Positions 32,846 to 45,330 of a DNA stretch of 64,000 nt are shown here, one piece after another (the stretch's first letter is position 1; every line of letters begins with the position of its first letter). The notes beneath the pieces were generated by a model that was not told the DNA's origin, made no database searches, and worked only from the letters and a program-made list of their open reading frames with translations. The DNA comes from Carposina sasakii. Its lineage: Eukaryota; Arthropoda; Insecta; Lepidoptera; Carposinidae. The translations under genes and the position numbers were made by a program. The stretch spans positions 11,180,495 to 11,244,494 of the forward strand of contig CP053150.1 in assembly GCA_014607495.2 (NCBI GenBank). Reading direction: 5' to 3'.

Positions 32846-35800
32846 TTAACATTTACACCGGAGGTCAAGTTTGGATGACCTCAAGTACTCCGCTTGCTTG
32901 CCCAGATACGGAGAGTGTTGAATACCAAATGACGGCGCTGGTTTCGACGTCTTCCCAACCATAAACTGAAAAAAAAGGTATCATCGTATGAGGTTGAAGT
33001 AAATATTCTCTGTGACTACGTTTATGTGAGCAAGAAGAAAAGGGTTGCCAATGATGTACTAAAATTAAAAGTGATCCGCCATTTTTTTATTCATTGGTAC
33101 AAAGTTTTAAAAGTATTGAAACGGTATTACGAAATAGTATAATTATATGACTTCAAAATAATACGAATATTAAAATATAAAATTACGATTAATAATAAAG
33201 AGACTACATAATCCCAGAAATAAGGAGAAAACGCCTCTGAGGAAAACATTTCTGAGTATATTTTATTGCCATGTTTACAAATTGATGTTAGAATTTGTAA
33301 GTAAAAGTAATAAATATTTAAAAGGGATTACTTATATTACTATAATATGTTGTAGATATGTCCCCTGTGAATAAATATATGTATTTAATTATTATTATTT
33401 TTATACATATTATAACATATAACATTTGTATATACATATTAAATATATATAGGTACAAGTGTAACAAAAGAGGTATGTCAAGCTATAAAAATGGGCCATT
33501 ATTGAGAACATAGCTAAGACGAGAAATCACATGTTAATTTTCCCAAATGGTAGAAATTCTTAAACAATTTAGGAATATTCATACAATCTTGAATAATAAT
33601 CATGTGTTTTGAGTCTGAAATTGTGTAGAGATTCTCTATTTATCGTGAGCTAGTTTCATAACATTTCACCATGAAGTTAATTAAAATAAAAACGTATTTG
33701 AAACTCTGTATAAAATTTAAGTAATTAAAAATAAAAAAAATCATATAATATACATGCAGGTTGGCAGGCATTAACTATCAGTATATATTTTTTACAAAAT
33801 TTAAACAATGCTCCAATCAATTTTTTCCAGACTGAGCAAAAGTAATAAAGCGTGTTGATTGTACAACTGATTGTGTCAAACACTCTTCATCAAACTCAGA
33901 CTGAATTGAGTATGATTTATTTATTCTACAAAAGGATATAATCAAGTGAAAAAAATTATATTTCTAATGTAAGCCGTAGAAAAATCCTCAAGGCGCGGCA
34001 AATGACCAAGGCGCCTTTGTTTGACGATGGCTAGGGCGCTCGGTCGCGTGCTTTCGTCGACGGGCGGCAGAGGCACATCCACACTAACCGAGCAGCATCG
34101 CGAGCAGCTCGCTTTGTGGAGACCTTTTACACGACTGTGCCAGAAGGAAGGGTTTGTTTTACAATTGTATGGTTGTATGTCGTATGTATGTTGATGAAAT
34201 GGGTTTCTACCCGGGTATTTACCCAAATGAGGTATTTTTCAAGTAAAGACCCGGTAAAATGGGTAAGTATTTAGGTATTAGGTATGTAATCGATTGTTTT
34301 TAAATCTATCTTATTTTATACTGCCTATATGTATAATTTTAAATCTAACACTGCGCCTATAATATGCCTTGCTTTACTCATTCGGCATTTATGAGAGACT
34401 ATAGGTACAAGCGGTGAATCCTCACTGCGATCAGCATCGATAAGAAACTTTATCTAGATTAACTGCTGTCAAAGACGATATTTGAAGCGGGGCGCCCATG
34501 TCCATGATTGAGCATCCTTAATGGGTATGTTTTTTTTACGAAATATGACCACTTTACAATAATTACCATCCAGAAAAATAATCTATACGACACACTTCGA
34601 AGTTATTTATAATGAGATTGTAAAAGAAATCACAGAAGAACTTAAATCACCAAATAATTTGCATCTGCAGTGCGATGGTTGGAGTACCCAACCATTGCAC
34701 AATGAAGGAATTGGGATGTTGATTGTGGTTGAATTTAAATGACATTTTATGCTTATCAGAATAAATCATCAAAATCACATCTATCTATAAAAATACAACT
34801 TGATTAAGTGTCCTAATGAGGTAATTATAAGCCTTGAAAGTGGGCAAGTCCATTTTTAAAATGTGAAATTAATTGAAAATTACAACATCATATGACCATC
34901 TGCATCATTTACAAGTTTGCACGCTAGCGAAGTTTTTTTTCAAATGTTTTCTTTTATTTTTTGATCTTTCGATATAAATACAAATTAAGTAACTGTCGAC
35001 ATCTCTATTATAAACTTTATCATTGCAAAACTTAAGCCTCTTTTGTAAAAAGCCTTTAGTACTTTTACCAATCGACCGACACAAAAACTGTTGTGCGAGG
35101 ACCGTCTTAAACTTTGTACATGTATACTCATTTATCACAGTGAAAACCATAAAAGTTCGGTGTACAATGTAATTGTCAACAACTTTTATGTAACATTTTG
35201 TTTTGACATATCTAACACGAAAATACCCATTTGGGTTTTTACTCGGGTAAATACCCGGTATTTACCTGAATGGGAATTTACCCGGGGTTTTTCCCGACGG
35301 GGGAAGGTATTTACCTGTCGCCCATCACTATGAGAGTGACATTGTCGCGTCGGGGGACCGCTTTTTACCTTCAAAAATACTTATCTAAATCAAATGATTC
35401 CTCATCACAACATTCGTATAAAAAAATCACCTATCTAAACAAAATTATATTTATAATTAATTACTGATATAATGTTTTAAAGTAAGTAGGTATTCAGAAT
35501 TAAAGTGAAGTAAGCTATTATAATTATATTTGTATAACAATGGGATTGAGGACTTCTTAATGTGTGCTTCTAACGTTAGGCTAATAAATTAGAGCGGTCC
35601 CCCGACACGACAAAATTTAATCAAAAATTTCATACGTACGGTCAACAGCAGGCCAAGATAACCATTTGCAGTTCAAAATTAGCGGTTATGCCTCCGACAT
35701 AAAGGTGGCACAAAGTCCCGAGTAGATAGTCTGACATGCTTAAGTTGGTACTTACGGAGTGTTAAAAGTTATTTTTTGCTTTTTATAGGGTTTAGCATTT

Positions 35801-38800
35801 TAAACCTTTTGTCATAATAATTTCTTTATATTTTTTTTTACCTTTTTCTCGCAATATGCGTTAGGTGCGGGAGTGTCGGATGCCTTCTGTGGAGGGTATG
35901 GGGCCCCGAACGAGAATGCTGGTCTTGTCTTAGTCACCAGAGTATATTTGGGATCGTGTTCGCCGGGGCCTAGCAAAGATTTTGTCTTCGTATCTCTTAG
36001 AGAATAGCCGAGGGTATATGCTGGTTGACGTCTGGAATATTACATACAAAATGGGCATACAATTAACCCTACTTACTACTACCTTTATTAGCTATTTTTA
36101 AAATACTTGTGAATAGGTAGAGTCAAAGCCAACGCTGCTATTGGGACATAATCCCTACCAACCATCCGGAAAAAAGGATTGAAGCTATCAAAGATGCAAA
36201 AGCTCTTCAGGCTACCATCATTAGTTTACAAAGAAATCATGATATTCATTACAGTCCACCATGCCAATTTAATAGGTACCTAACCGATACACGATACAGT
36301 AAAAATAAATAAACTATCTTTGATTATACTAACTTTCCAGGTAGAGGTGGAAGATACATGTTAGGTGGTGGAGTCCACATGTCCCAGGCTTGGTAGGGAG
36401 GTCTGGCAACCTGTCGCATAGAGAAGGCTGGTGACCGTTTATATCGGATCTGGTCTTGTGGAACGTATTGCCCAGGGCCCGGTATTTTGAGTTTGTCACT
36501 CGGCGGCTCGATGTGGGGTGTCACGACACTATGAGTTATCCTGTAGCGTCCTGTACAAACGGCCATTATTATACTAGGCTTCCAATAGCTATGTCATATT
36601 ATAAAAACACTTCTCCATTAATATAATCCGTTAGGATATGGTTGATCGTTTCATCTTTAAACATTGTGCTGAGGGATTCAGCTTTGTTTGCCGAGATTAT
36701 AGTGTATAGCTATCGGGATGAAAAATAACGTTGCCAATATGTAATTTAGAAAAGAGATGGTAAAATTCGTCATCCGAGTAATTGACCCGGTAGCTCAGTA
36801 GTTAGAGCGGCTGGTACGGTTTGCAGTGGTCGTGGGTTCGATTCCCACTCGGGTGAAGATTTTTTTCCATTTCTTTATTAATAATTTTATAATAGCTATG
36901 TAGTAAAAGTACACACTTTATGAAAAGGCCGAGGACTCTACCTAAGTATTAGGTATTATGATGATGTGGTCGCATTCAAGTGGGAAAGCGTAAAATAAAA
37001 TAATTCTTGTCAGCTCCATCGTAATCTATCAATTTTCTTTCTTAATAATACCTAGGTACATAGCAAAAAGAGAAAAGGTACACGTATTAAAGTAGATCAC
37101 TATACAGGATGATTTTTGGTCGTCAACGTTCCCGAAAACTACGGAATCTCCTCATCATCACGATAATTTTTCTCCATGGAAGCATACCTGGGAAGTGTCT
37201 GGTTTCCAAAATATTAGGGTCCAAAGTTGAGTAAATAGACTGCGTTTTTCTGCATAAATGCACATAAACGCGCGTAGCGGGATTTTTTCACGAAAAATAA
37301 TTAATATCTGTCTATAAAAAAACTAATATAAACACTAGACACTATAAATTTCGCACGATCAAGGAATTAAAAAAATTTATCAAAAAAAATTTTTTTTTTC
37401 CCAGCATTTTTTTTGGCATAAACTTACTTTATTTGATGTATAGAGTACGTACCCTTCGTTAAGGGTGGCCACAAAAAAACATCCTGTATAAAGCCTCTAA
37501 CTTAAACTATTAAAACGTAGCTCAATTTAATCAACTGAACTTTTCCCGTGCATGCATATCCTTGCTGAGTTACAATCAGCGAAGTCGTTTAAAAAAGTTA
37601 GAATGGCTTGGATTTTAGAGATCTATTTTTGTGGATATTGGTACTTGCTAGGCGACGACTGTCCTCGTTTCGCTCAGTCAAAATTACAACCGAACTGTTT
37701 AATCCCGGAAAATTCCCAATCCATCTAGGTAGGTACTTCTACTTTTTTCTTTCATCCACACGGATAGAGCACAGGGACAAGATAACATCTATTCTCTGTC
37801 GAATCGATACAAGTTTGTCATCCTAACTTTCCTCCAATGGGAAGCCTTCATTAGAGTGTTGGATTTAAGTGCTATAGTTTAACCGCTATTGAAGAATAGA
37901 CGAATATTACGATAACGAATATTATCGCGAAAGGAAGTTACGAGTGTGTAACATCGAGCGTATATGACGAAATACGGTTGTGACAAACCGCGTAGGTAAA
38001 TGACGAGCTGCGATTGTGACCAATTGCGTATATGACCAAACGCGCAACTGAGTAAAGTTTAATTGCATGACGATTCACGTATGTGACAAAACGCGTTAGT
38101 GACACCCAGCGTCGAATCCATTTTATTTACCTATACAGGATGTAACAGAAAGGGTATGTTAAGCGAAAAGCTATGTAAATAGCCTACTATAGAGATCCTA
38201 TTTCCAAAATTTGAGACTCGAAATCATATTTTTATTTTTCAAGATTGTATGGACATTCCTGAGTTGTTTCGGAATTCTTCATACTATCTGGAAAAATATA
38301 AATGTGAATTTGAGTCTGAAATTTTGGAAATGGGTTCTCTATAGTGGGCTATTTACATAGTTTTTCGCTTAACATACCCTTTCTGTTACACCCTGTATAG
38401 GTATGCCAGTAATTATGAAAAAAAAAAACGAAACGAATGTGTTTTATAAGGATGCTGAAGTTTCCATTTACTAATTGAGGTGGATAGGTAAATACAATAA
38501 TTATTTATTGTACATAATGATTAAAATTTTAATTGTGGAGAATAACTATGCAATTTTTTTGTATCCGGTATCCGCTCTTGAAAGATGATAAATGATTAAA
38601 CTTTCAAGTAGGCAAACCATATATATAAATTTTAATCCAGTTCTATTCAAGGACACGATAAGTTAGTAAAACATTGACTTAGGTATTTGTTTATAACTGA
38701 CTAAGTAGGGAATAACGGACAAACACAAAAAACCTTTTGTAATGCGATTATATTTAGGTATATTTTTTACTAGGTAAATATATTTACTATGGAAAATCAA

Positions 38801-41682
38801 CTTATTTTCAATTAATTTTGTTGTTTTTTATTGGGAATGTGCCAGCCTGTAGCCGTAAGTCTTGCTTAAAATTTTCAAGTGATATCAGTTACTGGCAGTA
38901 GCCTACTAGATTAGCTATATAGTTACAACTATGTACCTTTCTTTTCTAATCCTTGGATATTGAGCATGGGCGCGTTGGGTCTGGCCGCCGGCTTCGCCAG
39001 ACTGATCGGTGTGCGGTGGCCGAAACTGTATGCCGGTGATCGTTTTATCCTCGAATATCCTTTACCACCTAAAAAAGAAACTTCGTCTTATATTCTTCTA
39101 GCGACCCGCCCCGGCTTCACATGGGTACAATGCTGACAGGTACTATACATATAAACCTTTCTCTTGAATCGCTCTATCTATTCCAGAATTTGTTTAAATA
39201 CTAGAACTGAAGTCAAATATATGTCTGATACTAGACAGGTACGCTATGGCGTTCCACAAGGTAGTGTTTTGGGTCCACTTTTGTTTATTCTATACATTAA
39301 CGACTTTCCCAAAATAACTAATCACCCAATGTCGCTATTTGCTGACGACAGCACTGTAATTTTCATGGGAAATTACATAAATACTTTTGAACTAGAGATT
39401 AATAAGACATTAAAAAATATAGTACACTGGACGAGCTCAAATAATCTATTAATTAACTTTGACAAAACACAAATAATGACATTTAATTATCGGAAATTAA
39501 TATGCAACAAACTTGACATTAATTATAATAATAAAATTATTCACAAAATCGCCGTTACAAAATTTTTGGGGTTAAATATTGACAGTAACTTGAATTGGAA
39601 GGCCCACATTGAAATAACAAGCAAAAAAATAAAGTCGTTCTCATACGCGATACGAATGTTGACAAAGGTTGTAAACCAGTCAGCGGTTCTAACAGCATAT
39701 CTTGCATATGTCGCATCAACAATACGATATGGAGTTATTTTTTGGGGTAACTCAACTGATAAAGACATTATATTCAAGTCTCAAAAAAGATGTATTAGAG
39801 CAATGGCTAACCTAAAGCAAACGGACAGTTGCAGACCTTATTTTAAAAGTTTAAACATATTGCCACTCCCATGCATGTACATCTTGGAGATTGCATTGCA
39901 TGTTAAAAATAATTTAGACTTATTTTGTAAGCTAAAAGGAGAACGAAACAAACATAAGATATGCATGCCGCACGGTAAATCTGCAATGTTTAATAATAGC
40001 GTGTTTGGTATGTTTCCTAGGATTTACAACAAACTACCTGCAAAACTATGTAAGATTGATAATATATCTTTATTTAAGAGTCAGCTTACAGAGTTATTAC
40101 TTAACGATGTATACTACTCTGTTAATGAATTTCTTTCTTCGAAATTTGATAGAAAGTTTATATAAAATTGTGGACATGCCCATTATATATTGAATTAGTA
40201 TATTTCTATTATCGATTGGTAAATATACATTTTGATATTGACATTGAAATAGTAGTTATTGACATAGTTGTTATTTATTGTTAAATTGACATTTTTTATT
40301 GGAATTTATTAAACTAACTAATGCCTGCTTGAATTGTATGGAATAAAAATTGGCATGTCAGATATGACGAAATATGTAGAACGCTTGCTGTAAATACAAA
40401 TAATAACATGTATATATACACATATTTGAGCAAATAAACATATTGATTGATTGATTGATTGATTGATTTAAAAAATCCGCATCGAACTCCATTGCGTATT
40501 TTAGAAGATACGAAGAAGCATACATAGTGACAGATAGACAGCGGGATGCAACTTTGTTTTGTACTATGTTATGATGTTATGCCCGAGCTGGACGATGCTA
40601 GTTTTTCGAGCCAATGCTGCAAAGTCAGGATTACGAAGCTGATGGTTTATACAGGTAAGCCAGGACAGTTTTTTTATAGGATGAAGTTGGTATTTTCTTA
40701 CGTCTATACGGCCTGTAGCACTCCCTCCTATTTACTGATTTTACTATCGAGGCCTATTACGTTCCAGCTGAAGCAAAATTAGTAGGTATTAAATTGATGT
40801 ATTTGTTGGTTGTATTTTTCTGATGGTATTCTCATTAAGCTGGCGTCAAGCAAACCGGACCAGCATGTCGTGTGTACCAAGCCATAAGAGTAAGCTTAGA
40901 CGGTTTAGTAGAAAACTGGCTTACTATCTTGGAAAAACTAGCCTCGTGAATCTCGTGTATTTCCATATAAATTCTCTAGTATATTCTGTATTGAGAAAGG
41001 AATGTCGGTACTCTTTTGTGAATATTATTCTAGTTTATAATAAATAAATATAATAGTTTCTCGTGGCGATTGTAATTAGTGCAAGTGCCTGTTTTCGCAG
41101 TTATGAGTTATCAGATCCGAGGGTCAGTGGAGGGTGTAGGGCCCGGTGGTGGGCGCACCCATAGTGAATAAATATTATTCATTCAACTTCATTTCTACCT
41201 CTTTGAGTCCATTGTTTGGATCGTACCTACATAGAAATTTATGGATTTTTTGTGATACCACTTGTAAGTACGTATTTTTAGCAAATATCTTTAATAAGAT
41301 GGTTTATTTGAATATCAGAACCTATAGGTATAATATGAAATTATTGTATTCTAAAATATTGAAAGAGTATAGGTAGTAACATTGATCATAAAGCTTTTTT
41401 ATTATATTTACTTGTTTGTTAAACGAACACATGTTGGATGTATTATTGACTGATGAAAATAATAAAATACTCAAGGACGTTTGATAGATAGCAGTTTCTA
41501 ACTTCTTTCAAGGAATACCTATCTTTTTAAATATATTATAATAGGTACGTACAAAATATTTGTGGTGGTTCATAGTGGTTAGGCCCTGGGGGCTCGGTCT
41601 CACCGTGACCGACACGCTTCTCCGTTGGCTTTGTGACGACCTGTTTAACAAGTTTCGCTCTACACTCCCACCCCCACGGCAT
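32846..41682 (-). CDS. ODF3: Outer dense fiber protein 3-like (SHIPPO repeat) gene, 5 exons
   Basis: Coding exons (minus strand): 41682-41553, 39068-38937, 36550-36334, 36031-35842 and 32965-32846. Phases 1, 1, 2 and 0 join in frame to give 262 residues plus TAA; human ODF3 is about 254. The ATG at 41682 has an in-frame TAA just upstream (41704-41706). SHIPPO-type PG-rich repeats alternate with aromatic motifs: PPGPNHYEPP (31-40), SPAYSFG (54-60), PGPGQY (111-116), SPAFSM (127-132), TPPPNMY (147-153), GPGEHDP (181-187), RPAFSFG (196-202), TPAPNAY (213-219), KPAPSFG (231-237). Family members sit in sperm-tail outer dense fibres or axonemal microtubules, so a testis role is likely but inferred. 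All splice sites are GT-AG; the weakest is the exon 3 acceptor (tttgtacag). If that exon instead began at the ATG at 36566, a short 180-residue form would result. Introns hold several transposons. Confidence 0.88.
33455..33650. repeat. Degenerate copy of the 38134 foldback element
   Basis: 'gtaacaaaagaggtatgtca', 'aagctataaaaatgggcca' and 'gaatattcatacaatcttga' parallel the left half of 38134-38397, and 'tgagtctgaaatt' its right half. It lies in ODF3-like intron 4 (32966-35841). Confidence 0.55.
34200..35335 (+). pseudogene. hAT transposase relic in ODF3-like intron 4
   Basis: Near 34600-34740 the plus strand reads EIVKEITEELKSP, then LHLQCDGWST and LHNEGIGMLIVVEF before a stop, matching the 'DGWSNxxxxGIxxxIV' block (first catalytic Asp region) of hAT transposases. 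Words such as 'acccgggtatttaccc' (34209-34225) and 'gggtaaatacccggtattta' (35244-35263), and an end reading 'cgcccatcacta' (35316-35328), are probably its terminal regions. The rest has decayed. It is oriented opposite to the host gene. Confidence 0.6.
36786..36856 (+). repeat. tRNA-like SINE head with intact A and B boxes
   Basis: 'ggtagctcagtagttagagc' (A box/D arm) and 'ggttcgattcc' (a perfect B box) inside a paired T arm, with acceptor bases ACCCG/CGGGT pairing. The anticodon arm does not form a normal 5-bp/7-nt stem-loop, so this is a tRNA-derived repeat rather than a tRNA gene. A T-rich stretch follows, able to stop Pol III. It lies in ODF3-like intron 2; a degraded relative is at 9321. 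Confidence 0.7.
37101..37490. mobile_element. MITE family B, copy 6
   Basis: The cleanest copy: 'tatacaggatgatttttggt' at the left, 'aaacatcctgtata' at the right, TA at each border. Orientation as copy 3. It lies in ODF3-like intron 2. Confidence 0.9.
37940..38113. repeat. Degenerate 16-bp minisatellite, about 10 units
   Basis: Successive units approximate GCGTATGTGACAAAAC: for example 'gcgtatatgacgaaat', 'acggttgtgacaaacc', 'gcgattgtgaccaatt', 'gcgtatatgaccaaac', 'acgtatgtgacaaaac' and 'gcgttagtgacaccca'. Most are 16 bp with two longer or shorter units. Each unit keeps a TGAC core and a CG at its start, although unit identity is low. It lies in ODF3-like intron 2 next to a foldback element. 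Confidence 0.75.
38134..38397. mobile_element. Foldback MITE with TACAGG ends
   Basis: Long inverted arms (roughly 85-100 nt each): 'tacaggatgtaacagaaagg', 'gtatgttaagcgaaaagc' and 'tatgtaaatagcc' on the left, mirrored on the right to 'ttctgttacaccctgta'. TA flanks both ends. Relatives: 33455-33650 and a single end at 58440-58550. It lies in ODF3-like intron 2. Confidence 0.85.
39140..40470 (+). mobile_element. 5'-truncated LINE in ODF3-like intron 1
   Basis: Contains the C-terminal half of a reverse transcriptase, a 3' UTR and a terminal (ATTG)n run at 40441-40469. It is inserted antisense to the host gene between coding exons 1 and 2. A fragment reading 'tagcgacccgccccggcttc' (39099-39118), a different lepidopteran repeat also seen at 59386, lies immediately upstream. 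Confidence 0.85.
39164..40165 (+). pseudogene. LINE reverse transcriptase C-terminal half, open frame
   Basis: 333 codons uninterrupted. Motif B is RYGVPQGSVLGPLLFILYIN, motif C is SLFADDSTVIF, followed by NLLINFDKTQIM, FLGLNIDSNLNWKAHI and the C-terminal domain IYNKLPAKLCKID...FKSQLTELLL. Motif A and the endonuclease are lost by 5' truncation, so it cannot be active. The open frame without stops suggests a recent insertion. The group is CR1/Jockey-like. Confidence 0.9.
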
Positions 41683-44600
41683 TTCGGCAAAACTCACAAA
41701 CTTTTACAAGGAATGAAACTAAATCAAAATATTATAACAAAAATATCTACGAAAGAAACGCGTGCGTCCAGCACAGATAATAAAGGGAACATTGACAGTT
41801 CCAACGACAGCTGCCGAAGTAAAATCCGATATGTCCTTCCAGCCAGTTGCACTACAACCTACATAATAAAGAGTCCCCAAATCACGGACACGCGAGGCGA
41901 CGCGATATCAGTACGAGATAAAAGCGTCACAAAACGTAGGATTCAGGAGAAAGCAAATAAAAAACGGGAATTTTCCACGGTCCAGGAAATTGAGCTGCAC
42001 CGGATATCGTCGCACCGGAACGACGTGCGACGGAGGAATGGCTTCCGGCCGAGGTGGGCCGCGTTCATTATTCCTTCATTCTTTCACATTTCAATTCAGA
42101 GATATCTTGGCTGTTTATAAAAGGCACAATGAAAGCTGGGTCCTCGAACTGGTTCTTGGTTTGTAATTGGACTTTGGAAAAATTCGAACAATGTCTAGTT
42201 TTTACTGATAAAAAATGTCTAGAGTATTTATTTCATTAGATACTGTATTATGTACAGATTAGTGGGTACTAAGTTTAAGATAAGCATTCTATGCTTTAAG
42301 CACAACATTATAAAAAAGTTTTTGTCTAATATTGCATTCCTAAAAGATATTAGCGACGGCGACGCGCCGCCGTTTTTTTGTATATTTTTAAAGAGTTTTA
42401 CTTTTACCGGCCATATAAGACCGTTTTACAATAAAATCCGCTAGCGATAAACCCATCCAGGTTAAATGAATTATAATAGATTGTTTATTACTACAGACAC
42501 GCAATATTACTCATATTAGCTAATAATGCAAACACATCACGCTATTTTTGCATAATCACATGGGTGTCAAGTGAAATTATTTTCAAGTAAAACTTATGGA
42601 ATGGAACGATTCTGCATAAAAAAATCTATATCGATAGACCAATAAATGATTGAAGCAGAACTTAAGAAAGTCGTTAAATCCAAAACAGAAGTATGTACCT
42701 AAGTCGTTAAATATTTTTTTTGAAGTAGGTACTTCGGTACTATGTAAAATAGAAATATAAATATCGCATTGACCATTGGTATTCAAAGGTGCTACCAAAC
42801 CTACTCGTGTTTACGTAGATATCTATCTAATACCTGTCATCAAATTCTATTGTTATAGGAAAATGAAAATTTTAATCATAGATATGCCTATTAATACTAG
42901 GGTATATAAAGAAAAAAGTGGGTATTCTTTTTAGTTATTATTTATTCAGGGCGGTAATGGAAAATTAAAAACGGTCCAGTATGGGCTGGGTGGCATTAAT
43001 TATTCACTTGCTATCGTCGGGTATGGGATCCGTTTTATAACACTCGTTTATTTAAATATTACCGTGAAATATTTTTATAAAATGAATAAATAAAATTTGC
43101 ATCAGTATATTCATTTGTTACAATTTATATTTATTGCATCGGCTGGATTGATAACATATTATTTATGTTTTAAAGAACGTAAATTTAGAATACCATAGCA
43201 AGCTGCGTTAAAATTCTTGAGATTGTCACATATCTATGTACTTTATTAGTAATACCTACAAATCATGACTTTTTTCTTAAAACTTCACCACCTTTAATTT
43301 CAAGTAGGTACCTGTACCTGTTAATTAATTTCCAAGCATTAATTAGTTGGTAAGATTTCGTTCTTATAGAATGTCTACTCACGTAGTTAATTGATATAAG
43401 GAACTATTTAATATCTTTGACCCCTGAGAATTTCTTCATACGTGGCTCAAGGAACAGCGGAAGTTACTAAGTAACAGGCAAGTTAGTTCCAAACTAATAA
43501 GTTACTGCGCCTGTAAGACGTGGACCGTTCCCCGTAGGTATAAGCTAAACGCCTCTATGTTTAAGAGTAAATTATTTTTATTGAACTTTCATAGAAATCT
43601 GAATTAAGTAGGTATGAGTTTCTACCAAATTTAGTTCATATAGGAATCTTGAACTAATTCACCTGAACTTTTATGTTTTGTCCACGATATCACTGACACC
43701 TTGTATGTTTTGAATTGATCTAATACAATTTTTGAGTTTAGTCAAATTGTTGCCTGAAGTAGGTACATACCTACTTACCATTTTTTGGTATTCAATCAGG
43801 AGCTTTAGCCGCAATTTCTACTTGTATACCAATAACCAAAAATATAGTGTGTGGTTATAATCTGCGGGTTGCAGTCTGACAATCTTACAAATTGCAGTTG
43901 TGGGTACTATAATGTTTCACGAAATGTAATTGATCATTCATTTTATAAATACGTACCTAACCTACCTATATCTACAGTAGCGTTGGTAGGCTTACTTCTT
44001 ACATTGCGATAATCTACTGTTGTTTCGTTTTATAACGAATTAACATTTCAAAATAAGTCCAAAATAGAAATAAATACCATTTTGTAACAATAGATCTCAG
44101 AGCAAACAACAACAAATCGCTGAAAAAAATATTTTGTTCGACAAGAAATTGTCGGGAAAAAAATAAAACGATCATAACAAAAACAATTACGCCTACTCTT
44201 TAGAGTTAAAATACCAATGAATAATGCGCGCAGAATGCCTCGAGCACTTTGAAAAAAGTTTTCCCAGTTTGAATTGACTTTCGCTGTTCTGCGAAGTTCC
44301 CTTTCGGTTCAGCTGGCTGTGGCACGGACGACCCACTTCTGCACTCATTGTAGTGAAGCTGATGTAGGGGTCCGAAACGTTGACAAAAATGGACTCATTC
44401 AATATACATTTAAGGCACGAACTTCTGTGAAAGATAACATTGAAGGATTCTATCCATACCTTAAGTCGTGCTCGTATCAAAGCATACAATACAAATTTCT
44501 TACTGTTGGGTATGTACATACTTCTATTTTTTAAGTTTTATAGCCTTGATATAAATTTGTAAACTCTATAAGTAAGCGTAAAGCAGGCTGTTATGTGAAC

Positions 44601-45235
44601 ATTTTCATTCCTATTATGTAACGTACTTAAGTCTTTAATCCAGAATAACTTTGAGGAAGACGTACGATATATTCAAATTCAGTTTTTGTCCGAAGACAGT
44701 ATGTGCTAATCCAGCATAAAATATCCTTGATTTAGTTGCTGGTGCATATGTGGGCCATAATGTATTTCTAATGCACATTATATAGGTACATAAATCTTTC
44801 TAAGGTTCCTGTCAATATAAACTTTCAATTATAATCAATTTAACGGTTCTTCATTCGCACGTTTTCCTTAGAAAGGATTGTAAAATTTACTGCTTCACGT
44901 ATTTGTGATATATAGATCTAAATAAGTACCTATGTATAAGATGTATATTAATGCAGATATCTGCTTGTAATGCTGGTTCATTGAAACAACTACCACAGGC
45001 TGTGATTCCGTGTATTTCAGGCTTGATATTCACAGCAGTAAACTCGGCCTCATATCTACTACTTCATTAGTGGTCGCACATCCTCTGTAGAATAATAAAA
45101 ATGGGACGCGCGATGAACCCTCATCGCCCTTCTGACACGAATGAATACTCATGCTGCGCTGCCTATGTAAATGTAGTAGTCATATAATGTTATGATTACA
45201 ATTACTTAGTTAGCTATTTCTATTATGAAATAACT
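41683..45235. other. Intergenic region upstream of ODF3-like gene, no second gene seen
   Basis: 41683-42110 is GC-rich and probably contains the promoter and 5' UTR of the ODF3-like gene. A 186-codon plus-strand frame (41560-42120) overlaps ODF3-like coding exon 1 on the opposite strand and has no recognisable domain, so it is treated as spurious. 42340-42380 has a 'ggcgacgcgccgcc' patch. 44190-44520 is a balanced-composition block with open frames on both strands but no known homology. No transposon ends are evident. Confidence 0.4.
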
Positions 45236-45330
45236 GAGAGAATGCCCGAGTTCTTTAGTCGACTCTTAAAACATGCACGGAAGGAGATAGAGCTGATGTA
45301 TTCTAGTAAAGCCCCGCATCAGTACAGGAC
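45236..45330 (+). repeat. Dispersed repeat family D, copy 3 (partial)
   Basis: 'gagagaatgcccgagttctt', 'cgactcttaaaacatgcacg' and 'aaagccccgcatcagta' match copies 1 and 4. Confidence 0.6.

Noticed and set aside
37940..38113. CRISPR-like array
   Set aside because: Units are contiguous, degenerate 16-mers without unique spacers, and the genome is eukaryotic.
41085..41160. Minus-strand peptide resembling a SHIPPO repeat (GPYTL...LGSDN) and a plus-strand candidate terminal exon after 'ttttcgcag'
   Set aside because: The minus-strand reading needs a one-base insertion to stay open and has no GT donor nearby, while exon 1 at 41553-41682 already joins exon 2 in phase. The plus-strand reading gives only about 22 residues with no homology.
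41560..42120. 186-codon plus-strand open frame
   Set aside because: It overlaps, on the opposite strand, the well-supported first coding exon of the ODF3-like gene; no domain or splice evidence supports it as a gene.
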